Assembly: GCF_025994435.1 (NCBI RefSeq)
Contig: NZ_BAQK01000109.1
Coordinates: forward strand, 16,316 to 80,315
Reading direction: 5' to 3'
DNA length: 64,000 bases
Origin: Gluconacetobacter johannae
GTDB lineage: Bacteria > Pseudomonadota > Alphaproteobacteria > Acetobacterales > Acetobacteraceae
A model generated the notes under the pieces. That model ran no database searches, was not told the DNA's origin, and saw nothing but the letters and a program-made list of their open reading frames with translations. Position 1 is the stretch's first letter, and every line of letters starts with the position of its first letter. A program made the position numbers and the translations under genes. Of the stretch, positions 15,871-24,675 are shown in pieces.

Positions 15871-17961
15871 ATGTCGATTTCATATATCCCCACCGTAAGC
15901 GGTGACCCCATTAATGCCGTAGCCGGCGAAGTCATCCGCAAGATCCGCGCTGGGGATGTCTATGCCGCCGATGACGACATCGTACTCTATGCCGGATGGC
16001 CCAAAGTTAAGGATTACGATGGGCGGCCGCATAGCGCTGATCTCACCATTCTAGGCAAGGATCATGGCCTAAAACTTTTGAAGATATCGCTCGCGGCTAA
16101 TGCACGCGACTTGCGCCGCGATGCGCAGACCATCGCCCAAGTCGCCGCTTCCACCGAATCGCTCATGGGCAAGAGTCTCGCCCTCAAGAAACGCCGGCAG
16201 CTGATCTTCGAAGTCGTCCCTGTCCTCTACGCGCCTAATCTCGGCGAGCCGTACGACAACGAGGAAATCGAAATCGCACGCACCGAGGCTGAGTTCGTTC
16301 GCATCCTTAAGGAAGAAAGCGGCCCCCTTTCCGACGCCCAGCGCAACGAAGTTCGCGCCATCGTCGAAGGAGCTAAGGCGCTCGGCCAACTCTCCGAAGC
16401 CGAGGACGACGATACACTATCGGACATCGCGCGCGCCTACCGGGAACTGGAAGCGGTCATCTACAACTTCGATGCCGCCCAGCGCTCTGTCGCGCTCACG
16501 TCCATCCGTGGTCCGCAGCGCATCCGCGGGCTGGCCGGCACCGGCAAGACAGTCATCCTCGCCATGAAGGCGGCCCTCGCACACATTGAGAATCCCAATG
16601 CCAAGATTCTCATTACGTACTACACGCGCAGCCTGCGTGACGTCATGGAGCGGATGATCACACGCTTCCATCGCCACTTCGCCGAAGTCGATCCTAACTG
16701 GGACAATCTGCACGTCCGCCATGGCTGGGGCCGCTCTAACCTTACCGGTGTCTATCGCGAGGCCTGCATCCGTGAAGGTCTCGTGCCGCGTTCGTTCAGC
16801 GACGTGCGCAGCGCCGCCGATCCTTTCGGAACCGTCTGCCGCGAACTGGTCGACGCTAAGGTGCTCTCACCCTACTACGACATCATCCTCGTCGACGAAG
16901 GGCAGGACTTTCCCGACGGTTTCTACCAGATGTGCTTCTTTCTGGCTAAGGGCAAGCGCGACCAGAAGCAGATCATCTGGGCCTATGACGAGCTACAGAA
17001 CGTATTTGACGTCAATGTGCGCGAGCCCGAGCAGCTCTTCGGGCAGGACCACGACGGTGAACCACGCATATCGCTTGCACGCAGCCTGCCGGTCGGCACA
17101 GATACCAACGATTTCGTTCTGCAACGTGCCTACCGCAACCAGCGCGAAATCTTAGTCCTGGCCCACTCCCTCGGTTTCGGCGTCTACGGCAAGACGGTCC
17201 AGATGCTCGAGAACGAGAAGCACTGGGAAGATGTCGGCTACGACGTGATCGACGGGACCTTCACCGCGGGCAGTCTCTGCATTGTCGAGCGGCCGATGGC
17301 CAACAGCCCGACCACGCTCGACAGCCCGCCGGGCGTGAACCTCGTTGAGATCATCGGGGCCGATAACCTTGCGGCGGAAGTCGAACACGCTGTGATCGAG
17401 ATCCGTAAGTTCGTGAACGATGGTCTTAAGGCCGACGAGATTCTCGTCGTCTGCCTTGATGATCGGGCCTCTAAATCTTACTTCTCCAAGCTATCAGGGT
17501 TGCTGGCGCAGTCCGACATCGCTTGCAACAACATCTTAAACAATCCCTACAGCGAGCCCGCCTTCCGCATCGATGGGAAGGTGACTCTCAGCACCGTTTA
17601 CCGGGCCAAGGGTAACGAGGCCGCTGTCGTCATCGTGTTAGGCGCCGATGCCGCCGTGCTCGAAACGCGCCTGGGCCGCAACAAGCTTTTCGTGGCTTTT
17701 ACCCGTACCAAGGGCTGGTTGCGCATCTTCGGATGTAACAACAAAAATTTCGCAAGGCTGAGGGGGGAAGTCGTGATGGCACTCTCCAAGAGTCCACGCA
17801 TCGAGTTCGTCATGCCCGACATGACCAACCTCAACACAATCCAGCGGGGCCTTGAAGAGAAGCATGCGCGCCTCCTGGAAGCGAAACGCCGGGTCGATCG
17901 CATCAGAAGCGAGTTCAACCTCTCGCAGGATGACATGGCAAACCTGCTCGAGGAGGAGTGA
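15871..17961 (+). CDS. Superfamily 1 DNA/RNA helicase with N-terminal extension
   Basis: 696-residue UvrD/Rep-like ATPase. Residues 1-200 form an extension (LYAGWPKVKDYDGRPHSADL, then a beta-rich and helical region) that may be a degenerate nuclease or recognition domain; the assignment is not secure. Walker A GLAGTGKT is at about 220-227 and Walker B IILVDEGQDF near 345. Motifs IV-VI follow (RAYRNQREIL, VYRAKGNEAAVVIVLGADA, LFVAFTRTKGWLRI). Its stop codon overlaps the next gene's ATG (TGATG), so the two are translationally coupled. The pair sits in a gene-poor island beside a transposase remnant, a typical place for defence genes. Confidence 0.88.
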   Translation: MSISYIPTVSGDPINAVAGEVIRKIRAGDVYAADDDIVLYAGWPKVKDYDGRPHSADLTILGKDHGLKLLKISLAANARDLRRDAQTIAQVAASTESLMGKSLALKKRRQLIFEVVPVLYAPNLGEPYDNEEIEIARTEAEFVRILKEESGPLSDAQRNEVRAIVEGAKALGQLSEAEDDDTLSDIARAYRELEAVIYNFDAAQRSVALTSIRGPQRIRGLAGTGKTVILAMKAALAHIENPNAKILITYYTRSLRDVMERMITRFHRHFAEVDPNWDNLHVRHGWGRSNLTGVYREACIREGLVPRSFSDVRSAADPFGTVCRELVDAKVLSPYYDIILVDEGQDFPDGFYQMCFFLAKGKRDQKQIIWAYDELQNVFDVNVREPEQLFGQDHDGEPRISLARSLPVGTDTNDFVLQRAYRNQREILVLAHSLGFGVYGKTVQMLENEKHWEDVGYDVIDGTFTAGSLCIVERPMANSPTTLDSPPGVNLVEIIGADNLAAEVEHAVIEIRKFVNDGLKADEILVVCLDDRASKSYFSKLSGLLAQSDIACNNILNNPYSEPAFRIDGKVTLSTVYRAKGNEAAVVIVLGADAAVLETRLGRNKLFVAFTRTKGWLRIFGCNNKNFARLRGEVVMALSKSPRIEFVMPDMTNLNTIQRGLEEKHARLLEAKRRVDRIRSEFNLSQDDMANLLEEE

Positions 17962-18695
17962 TGAATCTTGCCGATTTCAATACGAGCATTCGGGCGGCGA
18001 TCGACTTCTACACCGCCCAAGGATTGTGGCAGTCGAGTGTCTATACGTGCGCGTTGCCCCGTTCGGCGTCGTTCAACCAGCTTGCGCTGACAACGAGGGA
18101 TTACGCACCGGTCTACGAAAAGGGCCTTGCCCTTTCGCACTATAATTTCCTTCTGAGTGATTTGTCCTTCTTCCAATTCTCGCACACAAGCGAGACCGAG
18201 TACGCTCTTGCCTATTACCCGAATCCCCGCCTTAGCGGGTCGCCGGCTGCCCTCGATGAGTACCGCAGCTACGAAAAAGAGCGCGACGAGGGGCATTGGA
18301 GCGATGAAGAGTTTGCAGAACTCGCTTCGGCGATTCCGGTACGCACCTTCATTCCGCGAATCCGCTTCGAATACAGCGAAAAACAATACAAGAACGTGCG
18401 CCATCCCGGCGCTCATTTTCACATCGGTATGTCCGGTGAAGACCGCTGGGCATCGGCTCGCAAGCTCTCGCCCCTTACCTTCGCCCTGCTGATGGCCAAA
18501 CATTATCACCCTGTGAATTGGTGGGCTGGATCGCGTTTTTCGCACCCAGTCGAAGATCAGAACCTCCTCTTCGAAACTTGCCTCGATCGCAAGCTAATCG
18601 CGGCACTCCAAGTCGACGGAGTTTCACAGTTCCTATCCGAAGACGAGCGGATGGGGTTTCATTTCGCCGCACTGCATGGCGCTGTGACTACCTGA
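17961..18695 (+). CDS. DUF2290-like protein coupled to the helicase
   Basis: 244 residues from the ATG at 17961, which shares one base with the helicase stop codon. The sequence (IDFYTAQGLWQSSVYTCALP near the start; FIPRIRFEYSEKQYKNVRHPG and HFHIGMSGEDRWASAR in the middle; HPVNWWAGS later) resembles the uncharacterised DUF2290 family. The His-rich HPGAHFHIG segment is the most distinctive part. No signal peptide or membrane segment. The strict coupling implies stoichiometric expression with the helicase and a shared function. Family recognition is from memory and moderate in confidence. Confidence 0.7.
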   Translation: MNLADFNTSIRAAIDFYTAQGLWQSSVYTCALPRSASFNQLALTTRDYAPVYEKGLALSHYNFLLSDLSFFQFSHTSETEYALAYYPNPRLSGSPAALDEYRSYEKERDEGHWSDEEFAELASAIPVRTFIPRIRFEYSEKQYKNVRHPGAHFHIGMSGEDRWASARKLSPLTFALLMAKHYHPVNWWAGSRFSHPVEDQNLLFETCLDRKLIAALQVDGVSQFLSEDERMGFHFAALHGAVTT

Positions 18696-18720
18696 TTTCA
18701 GCGCATACTACGGCGTGTCG

Positions 18721-19285
18721 TCAGTTAAGCAGAATGACGACTGAGGCGAACTGAACGGCTGCGAGGAAAGTGGATTTCAGTTTGTCGTAGCGCGTTGCAA
18801 TGGCGCGGAACCGTTTGAGTTTGTTAATGAAGCGTTCGACAAGATTTCGTTCCCTGTAAAGGGCGAAGTTTGTTTCGCGTTGTGTCGTTCGGTTGCGTTT
18901 TGGCGGGATAACCGGGGCAATCTCGCGCTTTGTCAGTTTGTCGATCAACCTGTCTGCGTTATACGACCTGTCGGCCAGGAAGGCATCCGGGTCAATGTTT
19001 TCCAGCATCGGTTCAGCCCGGTTGATATCCGCATCCTGTCCCGGTGTAATATCGAGTTCTACCGGGTTGCCCAGAGCATCGCAGATGGTATGGATCTTTG
19101 TGGTCAACCAGACCCGGGATCGTCCGATGGCCTGATCAGCGCCCCCTTTTTCAGGGCTCCCGCACTATGCTGGTGCGCCCGGACAATGGTGCTGTCGATC
19201 ATCATGTACTCATTGTGGTGATCTGCTGCCAGATAATGAAAGATCCTTTCGATCACACCGCTTTCACACCAACGCCGGTCCGACC
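18721..19285 (-). mobile_element. 5'-truncated IS5-family transposase remnant
   Basis: Reading on the minus strand, the first visible frame starts at about 19285 with RRWCESGVIERIFHYL and IDSTIVRAHQHSAGALKK, then stops at 19104. A second frame continues from the same region as GADQAIGRSR..., with DALGNPVELDITPGQDAD and a C-terminal ERNLVERFINKLKRFRAIATRYDK, ending at 18721. The two frames meet at a slip site AAAAAGGGGG (19151-19142), typical of IS5-group elements that make transposase by -1 frameshifting. The N-terminal helix-turn-helix part and the left inverted repeat are missing, so the element is dead. Confidence 0.85.
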
Positions 19286-19477
19286 CCGATTGAATGGCGA
19301 CTTTTGGAATTTCACGGCAAAGCGTTGAATGACTGAGATTGGCGCGTAGCTGTTATGAACGTCGACGGTACGAATGGCCGCTTTTCTAATATCCCCGCCT
19401 AACAGCCGACATTCTGTTTCCCCCCGCCAATCAGCCGTTTTTTCGAACGGCATAATCTCCTCCCAAGGCCTCGGACT
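19286..19477. other. Gene-free junction between IS remnant and rpoN
   Basis: No gene is seen. On the minus strand it contains GAATGTCGGCTGTTAG, then AAAGCGGCCATTCGTACC and CAACGCTTTGCCGTGAAATT. These resemble a decayed non-coding repeat and abut the truncation point of the transposase. Confidence 0.35.
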
Positions 19478-20878
19478 TTATGAATGTGATGGGATGCGCG
19501 GGCCTCGGTCCTTGCCGGGGTCGGGCGACACCCGGCCTGTCCTGCGATGGTCCGCCGCGCGGTACGTCTTGCGCCGCTCGAACGACGAGCCGATGCCCAG
19601 CACCTCGCGGTATTTGACCACCGTGCGGCGCGACAGGGCGAAGCCGATCTGGTGCAGTGCCTGGACGATCCGTGCGTCGGACAGCACCGCGTCGGGCGAT
19701 TCCTCGTGGATCAGGCGGCGGATGTGGGCGCGGGCGGCCCCGGCTGCGCGCAGTTCGCTGTCCGTGCCCTCGACGCCCGCCGAAAAGAAGAATTTGAGGG
19801 GAAACAGCCCGAACGGCGTGGCGATATGCTTGTTGGCGACGATGCGGCTGATGGTGCTGTCGTGCAGGCGCACGTCGTCGGCGATGCGCCGCATGGTCAG
19901 CGGGCGCAGCGCCTCGGGCCCGCGCGTCATGAAATCGGCCTGGCGAAACAGGATATGTTCGCCCACCACCATCAGGCTGTGCTGACGCCGCGCCAGCGCA
20001 TGCACCAGCCAGCGCGCGCCCGACAGCCAGCCGGCGACACGCTTGCGTTCGTCCTCGTGGCGCAGGGACCCCAGCCGGTCCGTCAGGGCGGTGTTCAGCC
20101 CGACCGTTTCGGACAGGTCCTGCGCCGCCGCCACGCGCCACGTGCCGTTGGGGCCTTCCTGCACCATCAGGTCGGGGATGCGCGTCTGGACGGGTTCGGC
20201 CACGTCCTCGGCCCACGGGCGCGGGTTCAGCGCGCGCAGTTCGGCGATCATCTCGGCCAGGTCGTCGGCGTCCACGCCGCAGGCCGCGCGCAGCCGGCTC
20301 CGCTCGCCCCGCGCCAGCAGGTCCAGGTTCGCCAGCAGCGCCGCCATGGCGGGGTCGAACCTGTTGCGCGCCTGCAACTGCACCGCGAAGCATTCCGCCA
20401 GCGACATCGCCGCCACCCCCACCGGGTCGAAGCGCATCAGCCGCTGGCGCACCGCCTCGATGCGTTCGGGCGTGACGTTCAGGCGGCGGGCCAGTTCCGC
20501 CCTGTCGGCGGCGAGCCGCCCCGCTGCGTCCAGCTCGTCGATCAGCGTTGCGCCGATCCGCCGGTCGGCGCCGTCGGGCATCGCCCGCATCATCTGCCGC
20601 AGCAGCCGTTCGCGGATGGTCATGGGGCCGGCCGGCACGCGCAGGGTGGCATCGTCCAGCCCCCCGGCTTCGGCGCGGGCCGGGCCTTCGCGCGCGTAGG
20701 CCGGCGGGTCGAAGCGTTCCAGAAGGGGGTTACCATCGACCTGGGCGGCGATGAAACGTTCCAGGTCGGTCTGCGACATCCGCAGCACGCGCAGCGTCTC
20801 GCGCATGCGCGCGGTCATGGCCAGCCCATGGGCCAGCCCCTGGCGCTGGCCGAGTTTCTGCCCTAGCGCGACGGGCAC
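19478..20878 (-). CDS. rpoN: RNA polymerase sigma-54 factor
   Basis: 466 residues from a GTG start at 20878. Region I is recognisable (GQKLGQRQGLAHGLAMTARM, LRMSQTDLERFI, GNPLLE). The core-binding region, the helix-turn-helix and the C-terminal RpoN box (RRTVVKYREVLGIGSSFERR) follow. The tail after ERRK is an extra 25-30 residues encoded by sequence shared with the hairpin repeats. The start is inferred: no strong ribosome site is visible and the frame is open upstream through the permease gene. It lies 13 bp behind the nickel permease on the same strand, so it is probably the last gene of the hydrogenase cluster. This fits with HupR having a GAFTGA loop and with the -24/-12 site before hupS. 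Confidence 0.9.
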   Translation of the reverse strand: MPVALGQKLGQRQGLAHGLAMTARMRETLRVLRMSQTDLERFIAAQVDGNPLLERFDPPAYAREGPARAEAGGLDDATLRVPAGPMTIRERLLRQMMRAMPDGADRRIGATLIDELDAAGRLAADRAELARRLNVTPERIEAVRQRLMRFDPVGVAAMSLAECFAVQLQARNRFDPAMAALLANLDLLARGERSRLRAACGVDADDLAEMIAELRALNPRPWAEDVAEPVQTRIPDLMVQEGPNGTWRVAAAQDLSETVGLNTALTDRLGSLRHEDERKRVAGWLSGARWLVHALARRQHSLMVVGEHILFRQADFMTRGPEALRPLTMRRIADDVRLHDSTISRIVANKHIATPFGLFPLKFFFSAGVEGTDSELRAAGAARAHIRRLIHEESPDAVLSDARIVQALHQIGFALSRRTVVKYREVLGIGSSFERRKTYRAADHRRTGRVSPDPGKDRGPRIPSHS

Positions 20879-20891
20879 GGGCGGACGGCGT

Positions 20892-21905
20892 TCACGGACG
20901 CCGCGCGGGCGCCAGCCGGTCCAGCCCGGCGGACACCGCCCAGATGGCCAGGAACAGGGCGGCGATGCCCAGCCCCACCGCCGGGAAATGATCGCCCAGC
21001 ACCCGCGCCGCCCGCACCGCCAGCCCGGCCGGGGCGGCCCCGTCGTCACCCAGCATCTGCACGGCCTCGACCAGCCCCACCGCGACGGCGGCCATGACCG
21101 AGGCCAGCGTGACGACCAGATTATAGACCATGCGCCGCCGGCCCGACCGCGCGCTCCAGCCGAAGGCGCGGATCATCAGCATGGCGTCGATGCTGTCCAC
21201 CAGCGCCATCCCCGCCGTGAACAGCAGCGGAAAGACCATGACGCCCGCAAGCCCCAGCCCGTGCGCCGCATGCGCCGCCGTCAGCCCCAGCAGGCCGATT
21301 TCGGTCGCGGTGTCGAAGCCCAGCCCGAACAGGAAGCCCAGCGGGTACATCTGCCACCCCCGGCTGACCAGGCGGAAGGCCGGGTGGAACAGCCGCACCA
21401 GCAGCCCGCCGGGCACGGAGGGTTCCGCGCCCGCCCCCGCCCCCGCGCGCAGGGCCCGCCACTGGGTCAGCGCCACATCCATGTTCGCCAGCGCCATGAC
21501 CAGCAGGAAGGAGATCGAGACCACCGACCCCACCGTGCCGCCGATCAGGTGCCAGCGGTCCAGCCACCCGTGCGCCGGCACCACCGCCAGCAGCAGCGTC
21601 GCCAGGATGACGACGCTGGAATGCCCCAGCGAGAACGACAGCCCCACCCACAGCGGCCGCCGCCCCTGCGTCATCAGCTTGCGCGTCACCACGTCGATGG
21701 CCGCGATATGGTCGGCGTCCATCGCGTGGCGCAGGCCGAAGGTCCACGCCAGCAGGGCCGAGGCCATCAACACGGGCTGCGCGCCCAGCGCGTATTCGGC
21801 CCAGCCCCAGGCGGCGATGTTGACCGCCGCCAGCCCCGCCAGCAGCGCGCGCATCGCCCCCGGCGCCGTGGCGGGCGACCCGGCGTCCATGTCGGCAGAC
21901 CTCAT
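20892..21905 (-). CDS. hupN: NiCoT-family nickel permease
   Basis: 337-residue membrane protein of the HoxN/HupN/NixA family importing Ni2+. The signature RHAMDADHIAAIDVVTRKL is present in TM2, followed by the second and third signatures SLGHSSVVIL and LGFDTATEIGLLG, and FTAGMALVDSIDAMLM. Eight hydrophobic segments fit the family topology. It starts 2 bp after hypE ends, so it supplies nickel for the hydrogenase encoded in the same transcript. The symbol is by role; hoxN would be equally acceptable. Confidence 0.92.
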   Translation of the reverse strand: MRSADMDAGSPATAPGAMRALLAGLAAVNIAAWGWAEYALGAQPVLMASALLAWTFGLRHAMDADHIAAIDVVTRKLMTQGRRPLWVGLSFSLGHSSVVILATLLLAVVPAHGWLDRWHLIGGTVGSVVSISFLLVMALANMDVALTQWRALRAGAGAGAEPSVPGGLLVRLFHPAFRLVSRGWQMYPLGFLFGLGFDTATEIGLLGLTAAHAAHGLGLAGVMVFPLLFTAGMALVDSIDAMLMIRAFGWSARSGRRRMVYNLVVTLASVMAAVAVGLVEAVQMLGDDGAAPAGLAVRAARVLGDHFPAVGLGIAALFLAIWAVSAGLDRLAPARRP

Positions 21906-21906
21906 C

Positions 21907-22965
21907 TCAGCAGATCCTCGGCAGTTGTTCGCCCGAGGGCATGGTCACCACGCGCTGTCCGCCGAACCGGTTGGCCAGATGCACCGCCCCGCGCCCCGAT
22001 GCGGGGGCCTCCAGTCGGCCGATGACCGCCGCCTCCCGCCCCAGGGGGTGGGCGCGCATCGCCGCCAGGGCGGCATCGGCGGCGGCGGCCGGCACCACGG
22101 CGGCCAGCTTGCCCTCGTTGGCCAGATAGAGCGGGTCCAGCCCCAGGATCTCGCACACGCCGGCGACCTCGGGGCGCACCGGCAGGGCGGCCTCGTCGAT
22201 CCGCACGGTGACGCCGCTGGCCTCGGCCAGTTCGCTCAGCACCCCGGCCAGCCCGCCCCGCGTGGCGTCGCGCATGCAGCGCACGTCGGGCGCCGCATCC
22301 AGCAGGGCGTCGGTCAGCCCGTTCAGCGGCGCGCAGTCGCTGCCCAGGGCGACATCCAGCGCCAGGTCGCCCCGCGCGCACAGGATGGCGGCCCCATGGT
22401 CGCCCAGCGTGCCGTTCACGATCACCACGTCGCCGGGGCGGCCGGCGGCGATGCTGATGGCGCACCCCGGACGGATGACCCCGATGCCGGTGGTGGTGAC
22501 GAACAGCCCGTCGCACGCGCCGCGCGGCACCACCTTGGTGTCGCCGGTCACGATCCGCACCCCCGCCGCGCGGGCGCACGCCGCCATCGAGGCCGAGACG
22601 CGCCGCACCAGGGCCAGGTCCAGCCCTTCGGCCAGGATGAAGGCCGCCGACAGCGCCACCGGCCGCGCGCCGCCCACCGCCAGGTCGTTCACCGTGCCGC
22701 AGACGGCCAGCGTGCCGATGTCGCCGCCGGGAAATTCCAGCGGATCGACCACGAAGGAATCGGTGGTGAAGGCCAGCCGGTCGCCCAGCGCGGCCAGGTC
22801 GGCCAGGGCGAAGCGCGCCTGGTCTTCCTGGGGGGCCGCGGGGTCGTCCGAGAAGGCGCGCAGGAACACGCCGTCGATCAGCGCGCGCATCGCCGTGCCG
22901 CCGCCGCCATGGGCCAGGGTGATGCGCCCGTCGGACCCGATGCCGGGGATGGTGTGGTCGTTCAT
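21907..22965 (-). CDS. hypE: Hydrogenase maturation factor HypE
   Basis: 352 residues from the ATG at 22965, which overlaps the hypD stop codon as ATGA. HypE dehydrates the carbamoyl group placed on its C-terminal cysteine by HypF, giving the cyanide ligand of the active-site iron. The protein ends in PRIC, the family's modified Cys terminus. ATP-binding blocks of the PurM-like fold are present (HGGGGTAMRALI, TTDSFVVDPLEFPGGDIG, MRDATRGGLAGVL). A longer frame upstream of 22965 overlaps hypD and is not coding. Confidence 0.96.
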   Translation of the reverse strand: MNDHTIPGIGSDGRITLAHGGGGTAMRALIDGVFLRAFSDDPAAPQEDQARFALADLAALGDRLAFTTDSFVVDPLEFPGGDIGTLAVCGTVNDLAVGGARPVALSAAFILAEGLDLALVRRVSASMAACARAAGVRIVTGDTKVVPRGACDGLFVTTTGIGVIRPGCAISIAAGRPGDVVIVNGTLGDHGAAILCARGDLALDVALGSDCAPLNGLTDALLDAAPDVRCMRDATRGGLAGVLSELAEASGVTVRIDEAALPVRPEVAGVCEILGLDPLYLANEGKLAAVVPAAAADAALAAMRAHPLGREAAVIGRLEAPASGRGAVHLANRFGGQRVVTMPSGEQLPRIC

Positions 22966-24083
22966 GCCGCGCCTTTCAGGCCCTGATACTGGTAATAGGC
23001 CGCGCACGCGCCCTCGGACGAGACCATCAGCGCGCCCGAGGGGCAATCGGGCGTGCAACTGGCGCCGAACGCCGGGCATTGCGGCGGGCGGATGCGCCCC
23101 GTCAGCACATCGCCGCAGCGGCAGGCCCCCGGATCGGCCACGTGATGCGGCGTGACCGCGAACCGCTGCTCGGCATCGAACGCGCGCCATGCGGGCCGCA
23201 GGCCCAGCCCCGACCCCGCGATGCTACCCAGCCCCCGCCATTCGCACGTCGGCCGCGTTTCATAGACCCGGTCGATCGCCGCCATCGCGGCCGGATTGCC
23301 GCCTTCGGGCACCACGCGGGCATACTGGTTTTCGATGCGGGCCTCGCCGGCCGCGACCTGGCGCAGCACCATCAGCAGCGCCTGCAGGATATCCAGCGGC
23401 TCGAACCCCGCCACCACCAGCGGGCGATGGAAGTCGGTGGCGATGAAATCGTAGGGCCGGGTGCCGATCACCATCGAGACATGGCCGGGGCCGATGAATC
23501 CGTCCACCGCGAAATCGTCCTGCGACAGCAGCGCGCGCAGCGTCGGGATGATGGTGATATGCTGGCACATGATCGAGAAATTCCCGACCCCCTCCGCCGC
23601 TGCGCGCAGCACCGTCAGCGCGGTCGAGGGCGCCGTGGTCTCGAACCCCAGGGCGAAGAACACCACCTGCCGGTCGGGATTGGCCCGCGCCAGCGCCAGC
23701 GCGTCGAGCGGCGAATAGACCATCCGCACATCGGCCCCGGCGGCGCGCGCCTGCAACAGCGTGCCCTTCGCGCCGGGCACGCGCATCGCGTCGCCGAAGG
23801 TGGTGAAGATCACCTCGGGCCGCCGCGCGATCGCGATGGCGTCGTCGATGCGCCCCATCGGCAGCACGCACACCGGGCAGCCCGGACCATGCGCGAATTC
23901 GACATTCCCGGGCAGGCGGGCATCCAGCGCGTAGCGGAAGATGGTGTGCGTATGGCCGCCGCACACTTCCATGACCGTCACGGGCCGCGCGCGCGTGCGG
24001 CCGATACGCTCGGCGACGCGGGCGATTTCGGAAAACAGGCGATCGGCCAGGGCAGGATCGCGGAATTCGTCGACAAATCTCAT
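22962..24083 (-). CDS. hypD: Hydrogenase maturation factor HypD
   Basis: 373-residue iron-sulfur protein that with HypC assembles the Fe(CN)2CO unit. Key motifs are CGGHTH (Cys about 41), GPGCPVCVLP, GFETTAP, and the C-terminal [4Fe-4S] ligands within CRCGDVL, CPAFGASCTPDCPSGALMVS and ACAAYY. Length is normal. It starts 271 bp after hypC ends. That gap holds a hairpin repeat interrupted by a MITE-like insert, which could reduce coupling between hypC and hypD expression. Confidence 0.96.
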   Translation of the reverse strand: MRFVDEFRDPALADRLFSEIARVAERIGRTRARPVTVMEVCGGHTHTIFRYALDARLPGNVEFAHGPGCPVCVLPMGRIDDAIAIARRPEVIFTTFGDAMRVPGAKGTLLQARAAGADVRMVYSPLDALALARANPDRQVVFFALGFETTAPSTALTVLRAAAEGVGNFSIMCQHITIIPTLRALLSQDDFAVDGFIGPGHVSMVIGTRPYDFIATDFHRPLVVAGFEPLDILQALLMVLRQVAAGEARIENQYARVVPEGGNPAAMAAIDRVYETRPTCEWRGLGSIAGSGLGLRPAWRAFDAEQRFAVTPHHVADPGACRCGDVLTGRIRPPQCPAFGASCTPDCPSGALMVSSEGACAAYYQYQGLKGAA

Positions 24084-24106
24084 CGGCTGTTCCTTGGGGC
24101 AATCTG

Positions 24107-24386
24107 CCTCAGGGCTCCGCCCTGAAACCCGCCAAAGGGCAGCGCCCTTTGGAAACCCAGTCGTTTATTCATGATCGGGGTCCAGGGCCGCAGAGGCCGG
24201 CATGAACTGTGGCCTGTTGAGCGAGAGTGCCGCGCAGCGGCACGCCCGGCGTGTGGTTCCGAGCATCGGAGCGGAGCGGCCTTCATGGCCGTGAGCACCG
24301 AAGCACAGGAAACGCGCGTCGGATCGCCAACAGGGCGCAGTTCATGCCAGCCTCTCAGGCCCTGGTGGGTTCGGGCGATGCCCGAT
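24107..24386. repeat. Multi-hairpin intergenic repeat, copy 3, split by an insertion
   Basis: The left half (24107-24189) has CAGGGCTCCGCCCTG and AAAGGGCAGCGCCCTTT, up to GGGGTCCAGGGCC. The right half (24358-24386) resumes with GGCCCTGGTGGGTTCGGGC. In other copies these halves are joined through TCA. The insert is the element at 24193-24354. The last hypC codons lie in the right half. Confidence 0.88.
24193..24354. mobile_element. MITE-like element A (162 bp)
   Basis: Terminal inverted repeats of 17 bp with one mismatch: GAGGCCGGCATGAACTG on the left and CAGTTCATGCCAGCCTC on the right. It is flanked by GCA and TCA, consistent with a 3-bp TNA target duplication with one later change; uninterrupted repeat copies have TCA at this site. 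The interior has no gene. It shares GCGCGTCGGATCGCC, CCCGGCGTGTG and related blocks with the element at 58.41 kb. Size, repeats and target type suggest mobilisation by an IS5-family transposase, which is inference. Confidence 0.82.
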
Positions 24387-24663
24387 CTGGGTCACTGGCG
24401 CGCATGATCGCAAGTTCGCCGTCCAGTTCGCCGATTTCGGCCAGCAGGCGCAGGGTTTCGCGGGCTTCGTCTTCCTCGATCCGGCTCATGGCGAAGCCGA
24501 CATGCACCAGCACCCATGCGCCCACCAGCGACGACAGCGGGCGCCCCGTCTCGGCCACGCACAGCACATCGACCGCGCGCCGGACGCCCGAGATCTCGAC
24601 CTCGGCCATTGTCGCGTCCTCGTCGAGGATGGCCATCACCTGGCCGGGAATGCCCAGACACAT
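24355..24663 (-). CDS. hypC: Hydrogenase maturation chaperone HypC
   Basis: 102 residues with the invariant N-terminus MCLGIPGQV, whose Cys2 binds iron during Fe(CN)2CO transfer. The usual HypC fold ends near residue 80. The last codons (DPDRASPEPTRA) are encoded by the hairpin repeat, and the stop codon coincides with the TCA target site of the adjacent MITE-like insert. The gene starts 12 bp after hupR ends. Confidence 0.94.
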   Translation of the reverse strand: MCLGIPGQVMAILDEDATMAEVEISGVRRAVDVLCVAETGRPLSSLVGAWVLVHVGFAMSRIEEDEARETLRLLAEIGELDGELAIMRASDPDRASPEPTRA

Positions 24664-24675
24664 TGCGTCGGTTCC

